From Acanthamoeba lenticulata (Eukaryota; Discosea; Longamoebia; Acanthamoebidae): DNA of 64,000 bases. Positions 44,206 to 56,401 of the stretch are shown here, one piece after another. Under the pieces are notes generated by a model that worked only from the letters and a program-made list of their open reading frames with translations, had not been told where the DNA came from and did not search any database. The stretch covers positions 1-64,000 of the forward strand of contig NAVB01000087.1 in the NCBI GenBank assembly GCA_002179805.1. The letters are read 5' to 3'. A program made the translations under genes and the position numbers. The first letter of the stretch is position 1; each line of letters opens with the position of its first letter.

Positions 44206-46832
44206 ATGGAAGCCTCAGTGGGTCAAGATTCACCCACGATTAGCGGGGAGATTCCGATCGTAGAGAATGAACTGACGCCGGAGGAGATGGAAAAGCGAAT
44301 ACTTGACCTGGAAAAACACTACCACAAGCGACGGCGTATCGTGGAAGAGATCATCCAAACCGAGCGTACTTACATTGGCCACCTCACGGATATAGTCGAG
44401 GTAATCAACTCTTTTTTACTTGATATCTCCCGGTTTGCCCCTCTAACTACGCTATTTGATTACTTCCAGTTGTATCTTCGGCCGATGGAACACGCAATTA
44501 AACCTCCACCAGAGAACAAGCAGCCTCCAAAAGTGGGGAAAGATGTACCCTGCGAGGCTGACGTTAAGGGTACCTCGAGCTTGTCACTGCCTGGGCGCAG
44601 TTGCCTCTGACTTCTGCGACGACAGCGCTCTTCGCCTTCATACCACAGATCTACGACCTCAACAAGCAGTTCCTTGGCACCATAGAACAAATGGTGCCGC
44701 ATATTGAGCAGAACAACAACATTGAGCTGCAAATGGGACCTGCGTTTGAACAAGTGGTATGTGATGCCATTGGTGCTGCACCAAACAGAGGTTCTTACTT
44801 TTGCTCTTCCGATAGACGGAGTCTTTCAAGTTGTACTCCGCGTTTGTCAACAGCTACGACAAGAGCTTGGATGCCTTGGGTCGCGTGGAGTCGACCCGCA
44901 TCTGGTCGGACATTTTGAAAGCTGTTGACAACCTGAACAGAGAAGAGAGGCCGCTCACTTTTGAAACGTTGCTGGTGACACCAATTCAACGCATCCCACG
45001 ATACCTTCTTTTGCTCAAGGTACGGACTGCATTCAAGCGTTTCACAAGTACTGTGTTGTTCACACCTTCGTTTCGTGCAGGACCTGTTGCGACATACTCC
45101 AGAGGAGCATCCCGATCATGGCAAACTGAGCGTCGTTTTTCCAAAGATGGAAGAGGTGGCTAACTACATCAACAACGAAAAGAGCAAATTCGATAACATC
45201 ACAATCATCTCCACTCTGTCTGACACCATCTCTGGATATGACGACGTACGTCAGTTTGTCGAAGTTGGGGAAGAACGTTTGACTGACCTTCTGAGAGGGT
45301 AGTCGTTCCTCAAACTTGGCAGGCGGTTCCTTCGGGAAGGAGTACTTTCACAGTACACAGGCGATGGAACACGAGCAAAGAGCCGTTATCTGTTCCTGTT
45401 TTCAGATATCATCTTGCTCACTCAACCGCGGAGGGGCAGCGCGATGCCTCTACTGAAGAAAGTTACACCAAAGTATGCATCTTTCCTGTCTTGCTTTAAG
45501 ACTTCAACCAAAAGTTAATACGCAATTGCGGCACGTTGGATCAGATATCAGTACTTGGCCTCCATGGAGCTGGCTCTCTGCAACGTGTCTCTGCATCAGG
45601 AACCGGGTAAGTCCGCGAAAGTGCGTTCTTCATAGAACAGACCATTCCTAACCCATACTCTCAGGGGTGAAGAACGGGATAAAGCTGTACTCGGTGAGCG
45701 GCGCCTACTGGATTCTTCACCACAACGCCCCAAGGGAGGTAACAAGTTGGTATCAATCCCTGAAAGAAGCGATTGACGAGGCTCATGCCACCACCAAGAG
45801 TCGCCATCAGGCACGAGCAACCAGGTTCGTCAAAACGCCGCACTTTTCAAACCCGCTGTCATTTTTCTCACCAACCCCTACAGGCGACTTCCGCAGCTGA
45901 CGCTGTCAAACGCTGAGGAGAATGGAGTATCTCAGTTTCACACCCATCGCACTGTGACAGTCAACGATCCCAACCTCCGTGCACGCGCATCCACGACTGC
46001 GGATTTGCCTTCGCCTCCATCTTCTGGGCGACCAGACTCAAACCCTCCTGCTCCAACTCTCCCCCCTCCACTCGATCTACCGGCGCTGTCATCTGCTCTT
46101 GGACACCTTCCACGGCCCCAGCTTCTCCCATTTTCTCATCCCTCTTCGCCTCAGCGCCCCAACAGGCACCATCTATCGCCAGTTAGCCGATCGGACGACA
46201 ATGTGGACCCTGTTTCTACCTCCAAAGCCTCTTCTTCTTCCTCCTCGTTCACTCCTATTGCAACCAAAAAGCTGTATCGACGAACTCTATCTGAGCTATT
46301 GGCGACGCAACTGAGCGACAGTCAGCGTTACCAGCACCAACAGCAGCAGCAGCAGCAACAGCAGCAGCCACAACAGCAACTCTGCCTAAGCCCAAGCCGG
46401 TTCTCCTACATCAACAACAACTTTAACAACAATAGCAAGGTGCTTTCGGGCAAATCGGCATCAGGGGAGACTGCCACCACGCCAGAGCTACGAGGGAGCG
46501 TGCCTACCCGCAAAGACACACCCCTGCCCTCGCCTTCCACGCAGCGGCGGCCACTCCCTCCCGTCTCGCCACAACCGGCCCCTGCCTCCTCGCAGGGGAT
46601 CCGCCGGTTCACGACTCCAACCAAGGCAGACGATGATTCCGCGCCGTCCTCGCCCTCAACGGCGAAGCGGGCGGGGACGATGACGGCAGGCGACGCCGTC
46701 GTGACCGGAGCATCGATCGTGTCCAAGCGCGAGGTGGCCCGCATGCTCGAGGCCTCACTCAGCCGTGACCTCAAGAAGCGAGTCAACTCCCCAACGCCGG
46801 CGTCCAAGAAGGACCAGGCCAGAAGTACATAA
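44206..46832 (+). CDS. DH-PH RhoGEF with long Gln/Ser/Pro-rich tail
   Basis: A Dbl-family guanine nucleotide exchange factor that would activate Rho GTPases at the cortex. The ATG at 44206 starts MEASVGQDSPTISGE. The DH domain shows RRIVEEIIQTERTYIGHLTD, FVNSYDKSLDALGRV, and the CR3 helix ETLLVTPIQRIPRYLLLLKD with LLRHTPEEHPDH. The PH domain follows: FLKLGRRFLREGVLSQYTGD, RYLFLFSDIILLTQPRRG and PREVTSWYQSLKEAIDEA. The last 300 residues are disordered, Ser/Pro-rich with poly-Gln (46327-46380), and contain repeated SP sites. Introns are short and frequent in the DH-PH half and absent from the tail. Confidence 0.9.
46327..46380 (+). repeat. Poly-glutamine CAG/CAA tract
   Basis: A run of mixed CAG and CAA codons, interrupted by CCA, in the last exon of the RhoGEF gene. 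It would be a length-variable site. Confidence 0.8.
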
Positions 46833-47051
46833 CATTACCTCAACCACCTTAAACTGCTATGAGAATCACCTTCCTCCTCCTACACCTACAAACTGAACCC
46901 TTTCCCAACTTTGTCACGTGTAAGCGCTACCTCTTCTTGCTAATTAAAACAGCCACTAGATGGTGAGCACCATCATGATGGTCTTTGGCTTCGTTTTTAA
47001 CTGTTCTTGAGGAGGAAGGTTGTCCTGACTCAGAACATCTGAATCAGAAGC

Positions 47052-47845
47052 TCAGGCGTCCTCGTCCTCCTCTTCATCGGCTTCCTGGCGGAAGGGGGCC
47101 GATCGCTGTTCGATAGTCCGCTTGAGCTCGTCCCTCCTCTGCTGCAGGCAAGCACGATCCAGCTCATGCAGCTTCTTGAGGTGCTCGTTGGCCTCCCGCT
47201 CCGCACGCAACGCCTCTCTACACGGCCAACAGGTCAGGCCATGCATGGGGGCCACAAATCGAGGCAAAGAAGTGTGCCGTACCGGAGCTTCTGCAACAGC
47301 TCACTGTTCTCAAACCGGTACAGCTGTTCCTTGAAGCCAGCGTTGGGGCTCACACCATTCTACAAATGCGTGCGTGACGTCAGCCGGAGAGATGGGAATG
47401 GAAATTGGGGAGGGAGGAGAACCCTGGCGAGCGCCAATTCCTTGAAGGCCGTCTCGAAATCCAACTCCAACCAAGACATCATATAGGCCAAGGTAATGGT
47501 AGACGAACGCGAAATGCCTGAGGTTTACAAATTACCAAATGAGAAAGAAAGAATCAGTAGTGGGGGCTGCGTACCGGCAGCGCAATGGACATACACGCGC
47601 CCACCGTCGCTGCGCGCCTTGTGTATGAAACGTGTCGTTTGTTCGAAATACTGATACAGGTCTGTTGTCATCACGTCGTCTACATCGAGGTGGATTTTGC
47701 CTTTGAGCTCGTGTCGCGGGCTCATGTCACAAATGGACACGACATGCGTGATTTCCTTCTTCTTGAACCACTCTGGATTGTTGACCACATCCGCCCCGCC
47801 CTGGATGAGCGAGTCCCCAAGAATGTGTGACGGTGCTCCTCCCAT
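47052..47845 (-). CDS. Dual-specificity protein phosphatase
   Basis: A small DSP of the cysteine phosphatase superfamily. The start is the ATG at 47845 (MGGAPSHILGDSLIQGGADV). The core reads ITHVVSICDM, GKIHLDVDDVMTTDLYQYFE (general-acid Asp region), then GGRVYVHCAAG joined by a phase-1 intron to ISRSSTITLAYMMSWLELDF. This gives the P-loop HCAAGISRS with catalytic Cys and Arg. NGVSPNAGFKEQLYRFE is the usual final helix. A charged coiled coil (EALRAEREANEHLKKL, ending EEDEDA) is an extra C-terminal segment. Four exons. No MAPK-docking or CH2 domain, so it is an atypical DUSP. It lies head-to-head with the SDR gene with 128 bp between starts. Confidence 0.9.
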
Positions 47846-47973
47846 CTGATCTGCGCTCTGTCTTCTTGCCAACAGACACAAACACGTTTCTCTCCGTTTC
47901 GTTTTCGCGCTCCGGCGATCCGGGAAAGAAATTATGCTCAAAGGGAAAAACAATAAAAAGAATAATTAAAGCC

Positions 47974-49939
47974 ATGTGGGTGCTGGTGGCAGTTGTTGCC
48001 GTGGTTGTTGTTGTGCTCTTGGCGTTTGTTGTGGCCAAGTCCCATACGGACAATGCACCGCGCCCCACGGAGCACAAGCGTTGGACGCCCTCTCGAGTGT
48101 CGGTATCTGTTCAATCCATGATTCATTTTTTTGTTAAAGATTTACAAACCAAGCTAAGCAAGCGAGTTGCAGACGCAGAAGACTGGCCGCAGGTACCTGA
48201 TCATTGGAGGCCACGGCTTTTTGGGTGCGTCTATCGCGGCCAGGGTCTCCATCTCCTCAACTCCTCACTTCGGCAACTGGCAGGGTCGCACATCGTGGAG
48301 GCTCTGCTGGCGCGCGGCGAGAAGGACATCTGGGTGTTCGATGCCTCTCCGTCTTCCCTCTTTGAAGAGGAACGCAAGGTACGGCGCCTGGCTACCTACC
48401 ATAAATGTAGTCTCTACACAGAAGCTCACGCGGTACCCCCGTCAAAGGTGCACTTTATTCGCGGCGACATCCTGAACAAGGACCACCTCCTCAACGCCTG
48501 CTATGGCCGCGATGTCGTCTTCCACACGGCCGGTACGCCCCTCCTCCCCGTTCCTCACGCATCACCACCTACGATTTGTCACATCCTCGCCATCTCGTCC
48601 ACGGCGGCTCCGTGCAGCGGTGGTCAACTACTGGTCGCGGCTGCGGCACGACTATGACCGGATCTACAAGATCAACTACGTGGGCACCAAGGTGCGTGTT
48701 CTCTCTCTCTCTCTCTCTCTTTTGAGCGCAACATACAAACAAGCTCGACGTTTTCACGACGTGTTGCAGAACGTGATCGAGGCGTGCCGCACCGCCGGCG
48801 TGAAGAAGCTCATCTACTCTTCGACTGCTTCTCTCTTTGCCACATGGGGTACGCAGACCCACAACAAAATGATTGAGCAGTAACAATGATCATCCATCAT
48901 TAATTGCTTCGTGTCTGTTTACCCTTTCACCAGAGACGATGAAGAAGCCGCTCCAAAATCAGGCCGAGCACACGTTGATGTACCCCGAGGAGCCTCTGTG
49001 CCACTACACCCACACCAAGATGCTGGCCGAGAAGGTGCTCCTCTAAGTTTTTTTTTTCCGATTATTTAGAAAATCGTCATTCATTCTAAATAACCGGGGC
49101 TTGCAGCTGGTGTTGGCCTCCAACGGCTACAGCGGGCTCGCCACCGCAGCGGTACGGCCCAACGCCATCTACGGCCCTCGCGATGCCGTACGTCTCCGGC
49201 GCCTAAACGGATGGGTGAGCTTAAGTCGAAGCGCTCATGATCATCGTGTGTGTTGCGGGTTGGGACAACGCAGCTGATCGGCAGTGTGCTCGCCACCGGG
49301 GCCCCGGGCCTAAGCACCGTCAACAACAAGCAGGACCACGTCTACGTGGAGAATCTCGTGCACGCCTTCCTCAAGCTCGAGGAGCACCTCGCCCTTGGCG
49401 CCCCGCCTGCCGGCCAGGTCCTGATCCACTCACACACACACCCACGGCTGCCATTCGCTCACGTTGGGTTGATGGTTGGTCGTGGTCGTCCGCCAGGCCT
49501 ACTTCATCTCGGATGACGAGCCCATGGGCTACGAGGAGTTCAACTCGCTGTTCAGCCGTCAGTTCGGGCGCGAGTTCAAGTTCATGCCCGGCTGGCTCGT
49601 CACCGCGCTGGCCCGTTTCGTTGAGGCCTTTGCCTGGCTCACCAAGTATGTGTCCTCTTCTCGCCACGCCCCGCGCCCTCCAGCGGAGCTGACGTGGTGG
49701 TGCTGCTGCGCAGGGGCCGCGTGTCGCTCGGAAAGCTGGAGCACCTGACGCCGGTGACGATCGTGCTGGCGTGCGCCGAGTACTACTTCTCGTGCGAAAA
49801 GGCCAAGAAGGACCTCGGCTGGCAGCCAATCTTCACCGCCGAGGAGGGCATGAAGAACACGGCAGACTATTTCAAGTCCCTCAAGGAGGCCGCCCGCTAC
49901 GGCGACAAGGCCAAGAAGGAGGACAAGAAGGAGAAGTGA
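47974..49939 (+). CDS. 3-beta-hydroxysteroid dehydrogenase-type SDR, membrane anchored
   Basis: An extended short-chain dehydrogenase of the 3-beta-HSD/NSDHL group, which oxidises sterol or steroid 3-hydroxyls using NAD(P). It begins with a membrane segment (MWVLVAVVAVVVVVLLAFVV). The Rossmann motif is YLIIGGHGFLGSHIVEALL; other blocks are VHFIRGDILNKDHLLNACYG, DVVFHTAAVVNYW, NVIEACRTAGVKKLIYSSTA, the catalytic YTHTK (Tyr-x3-Lys), and AVRPNAIYGPRD. The C-terminal half matches NSDHL-like proteins (QAYFISDDEPMGYEEFN) and ends in a Lys/Glu tail. About ten exons. The N-terminal anchor suggests ER location and a role in sterol metabolism. Confidence 0.88.
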
Positions 49940-50143
49940 TTTCGAGCGAACAAGAACGTGGAGCCAAAAAACACTTTTAGTTTGGAGATGGATGACATAT
50001 CGCCCAATTTCACAAGTGGCGCTCGATTTAAGGGAGGAGCAGTTGTGGTGCCCGCCGAGGCCTTGGACGAGGGAAGGGAAAAGAGAGAGCAGGAAGGGAG
50101 GAGAGTGCATTTGCTGTTCCGTGCGGGAACACTCGCCGGAGGC

Positions 50144-52817
50144 TTAGCCGCGGTTCATGGGCGGAAGGACCTTGTAGATGCGGACGAGCCAGTGCTGAGT
50201 CGTGTAGGCCTCCTCCAGGTGCTCGAGCTCCACGTTCTTGTTACCAATCTCCACGTTCCTCACTCGGTCAAAGCCCGAGGGTTGACCTGTTGATTGTGCC
50301 CCCCGCGTCATCACCCACATGGTTAGCATTCCATCATCCTCCAACAACATCCCGATCCGGATGTACTACATACCCTGCTCCGTGTAGACCTCGCCGAAGC
50401 GGTAGTAGCAGAGCTTGTACATAAGGCAGTTGAGCATCTTGTCCGAGCCGGCGCGATCGATGGTGAACCTCTTGTCCTTGGAGTAGTAGTCCTCCTCGCG
50501 GATGGAGGGATCGGTCGAGCCGCCAATGCGGACCATCCAGAGGAACTTGTTGATGTCGTCGGACGAGTAGCCCGTGAGGCCGCCAAAGATGACCAGGACA
50601 TAGTCGACGTCGAGCTTTTGCATGACGTCGTAGGCCACATCTTCGTAGGCCGACATGGCCTTGCCCACCTGAGCGATGTGACTGTTGTTCCACGTGTTGT
50701 TGTCCACCAGCACCGTGCGGTTGGCCATCGCGCTCAGCTGGTAGCCGTAATCCCACCATGACATCACGCGCGCGTCCTCGCGAGTGTTCTGGCGCAGCCA
50801 GTAATAGGCCTCGCGGAAGTCGTCAAAGATGATCTTGTTGCCGCCGTGGCCGCGCGCCGCGAGCACGATCGACGGCGACGAGTAGGCCTCGGCCGTGACC
50901 CACGTGCAGTGGAAGGTGTAGAAGATGAGCAGGATGGTGATGCCCGTGATCACCACCCACGCCACCTCCTGCTGCTTCGGGTACACTGTGTCGCCCTTCT
51001 TCGGGTTGGGCCGCCGCTTGAGGTACTTCGAGTAGGTCTTGAGCGTCGTCGAGATGGCGATGGCCGACAGGACGCACGCGATCGGAGCCAGGACCAGCAT
51101 CAGACGCACCATCACGCCCGAGAAGTAGACGCTCGTCACACCGTAGAGGATGGCAAAGATGTTGGCATCAGTCAGCTTGCGGAAGCAGAAGTAGAGGCCG
51201 GCCGGGAAGAGGAACACGAGGCAGTGGAGATCGAAGAAGAACGAGGCCCACGTGGTCGGCTGGTGCTCGGACACGGAAGCGATAATGGGGATGTGGTCCT
51301 TGGCATAGGTCGGGTCGAGCAGCGAGTAGAAACGGCCCGTCCACGGCGAGATGTCTACAACGGGCCAGGACCAAAAAAATGAGCAACAACTCCAATGCAA
51401 AATCAAATAAAAACAACTAACATGAACGGCGGAGGAGCGCGTACAGCCGGTGTAGGTGCCGACGGCGACAGCGAGTGCGAGGAGGGTGGCGCCGGAGAAG
51501 ACGGCAGCGCGGAAGATGACGCGGAAGGAGTCGGGCGGGAGGAAGGAGCGGACCCAGTTGATGAAGCAATACAGCTGGAGCAGGCCGAAGACGCCGAAGG
51601 CGGCCATGTGCTCAGACGACTGGACGGGCTGGAAGCCGACGAAGGTGACCTGCATCGAGAGGAGCGTGCCGAGGACGTAGACGGTGCAGTAGGCCACATA
51701 GAGGCGCGACGAGAAGCGGCCGGTGATGAGGAGGGTCAGGACGTGCAGGGGAATAAGGTTGATGATGAAGATGTAACCACCCCACGCCGACACCATGTAG
51801 AAGTAGGCCAGCGAGCAAATAGCCGACCAGAAGAGCGAGCCCGTGTTGACGGCCTTGACCCAGCAGAAGTAGGTAAGAATGAGCGCGAAGATAGCAATAC
51901 CCTCGTTATCGAACGACCCAGCGACCGAACGCGAGATGTAGCCTTGTTGTGTGCAGGTGAAGATTGAATGATTTGCGTAAGCCAAGTGAGATGCAAAAGG
52001 AAGGGCAAAAATGGAGAATCAAAGCGAAAGTAGAAGCTTAGATTACCAGGAACGATGGCGATCATCGCAGCGGCAACAAGGCCAGCTGACTTGTCGTGAA
52101 CCTCCTTAGTGAAGAAGTAGGTGATGATGGCGGTGTTGGACGCGAACCACGGGGCCAGCAACACGCACACATTACGGATGTCGATGGTGATGTTGAGGGC
52201 GTGAAGCGCGTGATACACGGCACCGGCAGTGAACATGAGGCCTAAGTGAAGGGAGCGAGCGGTGAGCCCAATTTCGAACCATTTCAGCACTCCCAAGTGA
52301 GCTCATGAACGCACCAGGGTAGACGGTGCCACCCACGATACGCCCCAGAGGATACCAGGCTCCCTCATCGAACCAGTTCAAGAATTCGTAGAGGCCCTCG
52401 TACACAAGGTACTTGGTCGAGCGGAAGTTGAAGTACCTGTAGAACAGCACAAGAGGATCATCAGTCAAAAATGGCAGTGATTTGGGTTTGTGGGGAGCAG
52501 CCGTACGGATCGAACTCATGGATCACGCTCTCAAAGCGCAGCACCGAGAAGAGGCGAGTGGCGAACGCTGAAAGTTGAAAGAAAGATGAAAGCATGAGGT
52601 CGCAGTGAGTTGTGGTTCTCATTGCCGTAAAACAGGTAATCAACAAGATTAGAGAGAGTCCAAATGGCGCACCATCGATGTAAATGAGGGACAGAGCGAG
52701 AGCAGTCAACAGCACGCCGTACTTGGCCTCGGGAACCCTAAAATTGAAGTCAAAGAGGCCGCTGCGGGAAGCGGACGACTTCTTCTCCTCCACAGTCTTT
52801 GAGACAGTGGACGACAT
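50144..52817 (-). CDS. STT3: Oligosaccharyltransferase catalytic subunit STT3
   Basis: STT3 transfers the Glc3Man9GlcNAc2 glycan to Asn in the ER lumen. The start ATG at 52817 gives [20 protein letters not shown]. Around ten membrane spans follow with the expected motifs: [12 protein letters not shown] (first DxD-type loop), [30 protein letters not shown] (SVSE), [20 protein letters not shown] (WWDYG), [10 protein letters not shown], and [14 protein letters not shown] (DK-type motif). The large exon 50366-51340 encodes most of the C-terminal half. The stop is at 50144 after VLPPMNRG. Five to seven exons. Head-to-head with Derlin. Confidence 0.97.
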
Positions 52818-53093
52818 TTCGCCTCACTTGCTATAGTACCAGGCGAGATCGATCCAATTCGTCGCTGTGTCAAGCAATCGAGCCTGCGAGGACGTCACTG
52901 CCACTTTATTAATCCCGGTATTTTTGAGGATTGCTAAACTCAGGCGCGTGACGTCATCCGTCTAGAGTGCCTTGTCCGCTCTAGCATCTCAATCTTCGCC
53001 TCTTCGCCCTTGCCGTCCACTGACTTGAAACAGGTTCCTCTTATATCATGTGCCCTCATTCCACCCTCCTGCTAAATGGTGTCGTGCAGCATC
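52818..53093. promoter_or_regulatory. Bidirectional STT3/Derlin promoter with two CRE/UPR-like motifs
   Basis: The 276 bp between two ER genes contains GGACGTCAC (52890-52898) and the perfect palindrome TGACGTCA (52949-52956), both of the ATF/bZIP (CRE, UPRE-related) type. Its use in ER-stress control is inference. Confidence 0.55.
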
Positions 53094-54117
53094 ATGGCTA
53101 CGTTCGAAGATTGGTACAAGAGCATTCCGCTGATCACGCGGACGTACATGACGCTCTGCTGCCTCACAACCCTGGCGGTGCAGCTGGAATTCGTAAGTCC
53201 TCTCCTACTCTACCTTAATTTCCACGCTATTTGGAAGCATTATCAGGTACGCCTGCCGCCAAATGCACAGCTCACCCTTCGCATTGGGTTCAACGCAGTG
53301 CTTTCTTCTTACCAAACCCACTCTTAACTGGCAGTTTTGGCGGTTAATCACAACGTTTCTATTCTTCGATACCTTCAACTTGAACTTTGTGTTCCATATG
53401 TTCTTCACGTACGATCTTTCTCCATCTTCAGTCGGTTCCCCTACGGCAAAGTTGACACTCCCCTTTACCTCTGGGAACAGTTACCAGCACAGCCGGCGCT
53501 TGGAGGAGGGCTCCTACCGGGGCCGCACCGGCGACTACTTCTTTTTGTGGCTCTTCTGCGCTGTCCTCCTCGTGGCGATCCAGGGCGTGATGTACTTTGT
53601 CCCCAAGGCGCCCTCCATGTACTTCCTGGCGCCGGCTCTGGCCTTTGCTATCGTCTACGTCTGGAGCCGACGTAACCAGAACGTCACGATGAGCTTCCTT
53701 GGTCTCTTCAACTTCACGGCCCCATACCTCCCCTGGGTCATTCTTGGTTTTGGTACGTCATCTTCATCACTTTCATCTTCTTCATTACCGTTTGCTTGCT
53801 CTGACATCGAGATGTCCGCGTCAAGGCGTGGTGCTGGGGCAGAGCCCCGTGTACGACCTCATGGGCCTGGTGGTGGGTCATATCTACTACTTCCTCGAGG
53901 ATGTCTATCCCAACATCTCCAACCGGCGCCTTCTCAAGACTCCCGGCTTCATGTACGCTTTTTCCTCTTGTTGCGTCAACGCTGGCCTGGTCACATCGTC
54001 ATGCAGTGACTCACAACGCCCACCCACCTACCCAACAGCAAGGGGTTCTTCGATCAGGTGGAGCTGCGGGAGGCCCAGCATCTGGGCCAGGGCGACAACC
54101 ACCTTCATGAGGACTGA
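53094..54117 (+). CDS. DERL1: Derlin (ER-associated degradation)
   Basis: A rhomboid-pseudoprotease that helps retrotranslocate misfolded proteins from the ER to p97. ATG at 53094 (MATFEDWYKSIPLITRTYM) was preferred over 53076. Motifs: CLTTLAVQLEFVSPLLLYLN, FWRLITTFLFF, FVFHMFFTYQHSRRLEEGSY (the R-x-LEEGS block of derlins), YRGRTGDYFFLWLF, VYVWSRRNQNVTMSFLGLFN, FTAPYLPWVILGFG, and MGLVVGHIYYFLEDVYPN. A last exon spliced as GFM/IKGFFDQVELREA ends HLGQGDNHLHED; LGQGDNHL resembles the SHP box used to bind p97. Five to six exons. Likely Derlin-1/2 type. Confidence 0.94.
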
Positions 54118-54285
54118 GAAAGACAGAGAAGCTCCATGTAGTAGTAGTACACGAATGTTTGTGATTGCTGGTCGGCGGCGTCTCGTCTTCCTCATCCTGC
54201 CCTTCTTCTTCATCATTCCTCGTCATCCCGCAAGCGCTGTACAAATCAAACCCTGCCCAACGCGATACAATGCCGGCCTCTTGTA

Positions 54286-56343
54286 TCACTTGACCTTCTT
54301 CTTCATGTTGTTATCATCACAGCCAGCCGACCGACGCTGGTCTCCCTTCTGCTTCTCCCGGTCCTCTTCCTCCTGCTCCTGGCGGTGTAGGAGGGCGAGG
54401 GCCTTGAGGCGCTGCACCTCGTCGTAGAAGGCCTGCTCGAGCGGCACCACCGGCCGGCCGGTCTTGGACGACGTGGGCTCAAGCTGGCCCGCGTCCGAGT
54501 GGACGGAGAGCATGACCTGGTCGCAGTAGCTGATCAGCGCCACGCCCACTCCGCCATCGCCCGACTGCGGCACGAAGCCCTGTTGTTGTTTGTCCCTCCG
54601 CCATCACGATCAGACGCCAGACATCGACAGCACATGATGTAGTTCAAAGGCAAGGAGGGAACGTACGGTGTAGGAGACGATTTCTTGGCCGGCCATGACC
54701 AGCGGCACCTTCGGGCCCGGCACGTTGGTCATCAAGCAGTGGCACTTGCCCATCCACCACTTGAAATGGCGCAACACCACCGGGTTCGTCAAGAAGCCCG
54801 GAATGCTCCCCAACATCTGCTCGTCAACCAAATAAATAATTGATAATAAAATTAAAAGAAATCAGTACACGTACGCGCATGTGGAGATACTGGATCTGGG
54901 CCGCGGGTCGGGTCTTGAGACGGTTCATGCGCTCGTGGACCTCCCTCAGCCGCGCCAGTGGGTCGGAGATCGACACCGGGAAGTAGAACCAGACGGTGCA
55001 GACCTTGTTGCCCAGCTCCCAGTCATCCAGCTCGCGGAGGCTCACCGGGATGGCCGTGAGGAGGTCGCGCTCCATCAGCTCCTGGTCGGTGTCGAGCAGA
55101 TGCGTCCTGCATGCGGCCCACCGTCCCTGCGGTCAGTTGCGATCCTGCTGGTCGTGCGCGTCGCTGACGCAGTACCGGAAGGCGGCGGTGAGCGCGGCCA
55201 CGAGGACATCGTTGACGGTGACGCCAAAGGTGTTTTTGATGAGCTTGACGTCGTCCAGGCTCACCGGGCGGGACCACGTCACGGCCTTCTGGGCGGTGAG
55301 CTTGCTCCTGAAGGAGCGTTTGGTGTGGAGCGCCACGCCGACGAACTCGAGGTACACATAGACCATGCCCACGACGAGCAGCAACAGGCGGAGGATCGCA
55401 CGACCCCATGCGGCCAGGTCGTCGCTCAGCGAGTGCTTTTCTTCGGCGCGCCGCCGGCTCTTCTCGAGCTCGCGCAGTTGCCTCTCGGCCTGTCCGTATT
55501 GCAGACTGCGGAGGTCGGTCTCCCCGCCGGCCGCCATCGTGAGCACGGCGCGGATGCTGCCCTGCCCGTCAGCGATACAGTGCTATGTGGCGTAGCGCAC
55601 ACGACACACAAGCTCGAGTCAGACTCACTGAAGCAGCGAACAAGGCTCTGGGGCAAGTGATACGTGGATCTTGATAAAGAGCACGGAGGAGCCGTCGGCG
55701 AAGCCGCGGATGTCGTAGACCATCCACAGAGGTCGCGAGCGGTCGAGAGGCTGGCTCATCAGGTCGCCCAGAATCTGCTTCAGCCGCTCGTCATCGTAGG
55801 CCATCGCCTTCTCCAACTCGTCCTCGGCTTGTGGCCGCGTTTCCTCGTGCTGGCCTCGCGGGTCAAGAAAGGAGTTTGAAATAATAATAATAAAAAAACC
55901 CAAAAAAACGAAGGACGCACCAACAGTACGGGGACAATGTGGTCGTTGACGTCGAGGCCTGGCGTGTCTTCCCAGTAGGCCAAGCCTCCAAACGTTACGC
56001 GCACCTAGAGGAGGATTGGTCAGCGACGCCGCGCAAGTTGTATCCTGAAGGGGCGAGTACGCGTTGCTGGAAGCGAGGGAAGGTGGCCACAAGCCGCTGG
56101 AAAGTAGACCGCACATCGTCCTTCCGCGGAGGGACGGCAAAGCGCCAGCAACCAGCGATGGCCATCAAGTGCTCCGGCTGCTCGGCCAGCAGGAAGAGGT
56201 TGTCCAACCCTGCGCGGAGCCAAAGAACTTAATTACACACTTTGGCCACTGGCAAGCTGCATGGTGCCGGTACCAGCAAGGCGGCGCTTCAGCAGCACCC
56301 ACAAGGAGTCATCTTTTGTCGGCTGCTCTTGCGCAAGCTCCAT
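54286..56343 (-). CDS. Wax ester synthase/diacylglycerol acyltransferase (WS/DGAT)
   Basis: A bacterial-type acyltransferase that esterifies fatty alcohols or diacylglycerols. Start ATG 56343 (MELAQEQPTKDDSLWVLL) splices to RLDNLFLLAEQPEHLMAI, the usual N-terminal block. The acyl-transfer motif is IKIHHCIADGQGSIRAVL (HHxxxDG), split by an intron between the two His codons. Others are MSQPLDRSRPLWMVYDIRG, TFGVTVNDVLVAALTAAFRY, MTNVPGPKVPLVMAGQEIVS and DGGVGVALISYCDQVMLSVH. The middle has a membrane-like stretch (ILRLLLLVVGMVYVYL). The tail is acidic then Lys-rich. About seven exons. WS/DGAT genes are scattered in protists and plants. Confidence 0.9.
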
Positions 56344-56401
56344 CGCGTTGCCACGTTTAATTTTTTTTCTTTCTTGTTTTTGGGAGCGGAAAAAAAAGTA
56401 T

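Noticed and set aside
50846..51967. Two long plus-strand frames rich in Glu/Arg/Asp
   Set aside because: Shadows of STT3 exons; charged composition is expected antisense to hydrophobic membrane segments.
54881..55660. Plus-strand open frame of 259 codons
   Set aside because: It is the antisense of WS/DGAT coding exons, whose minus-strand reading has clear family motifs.
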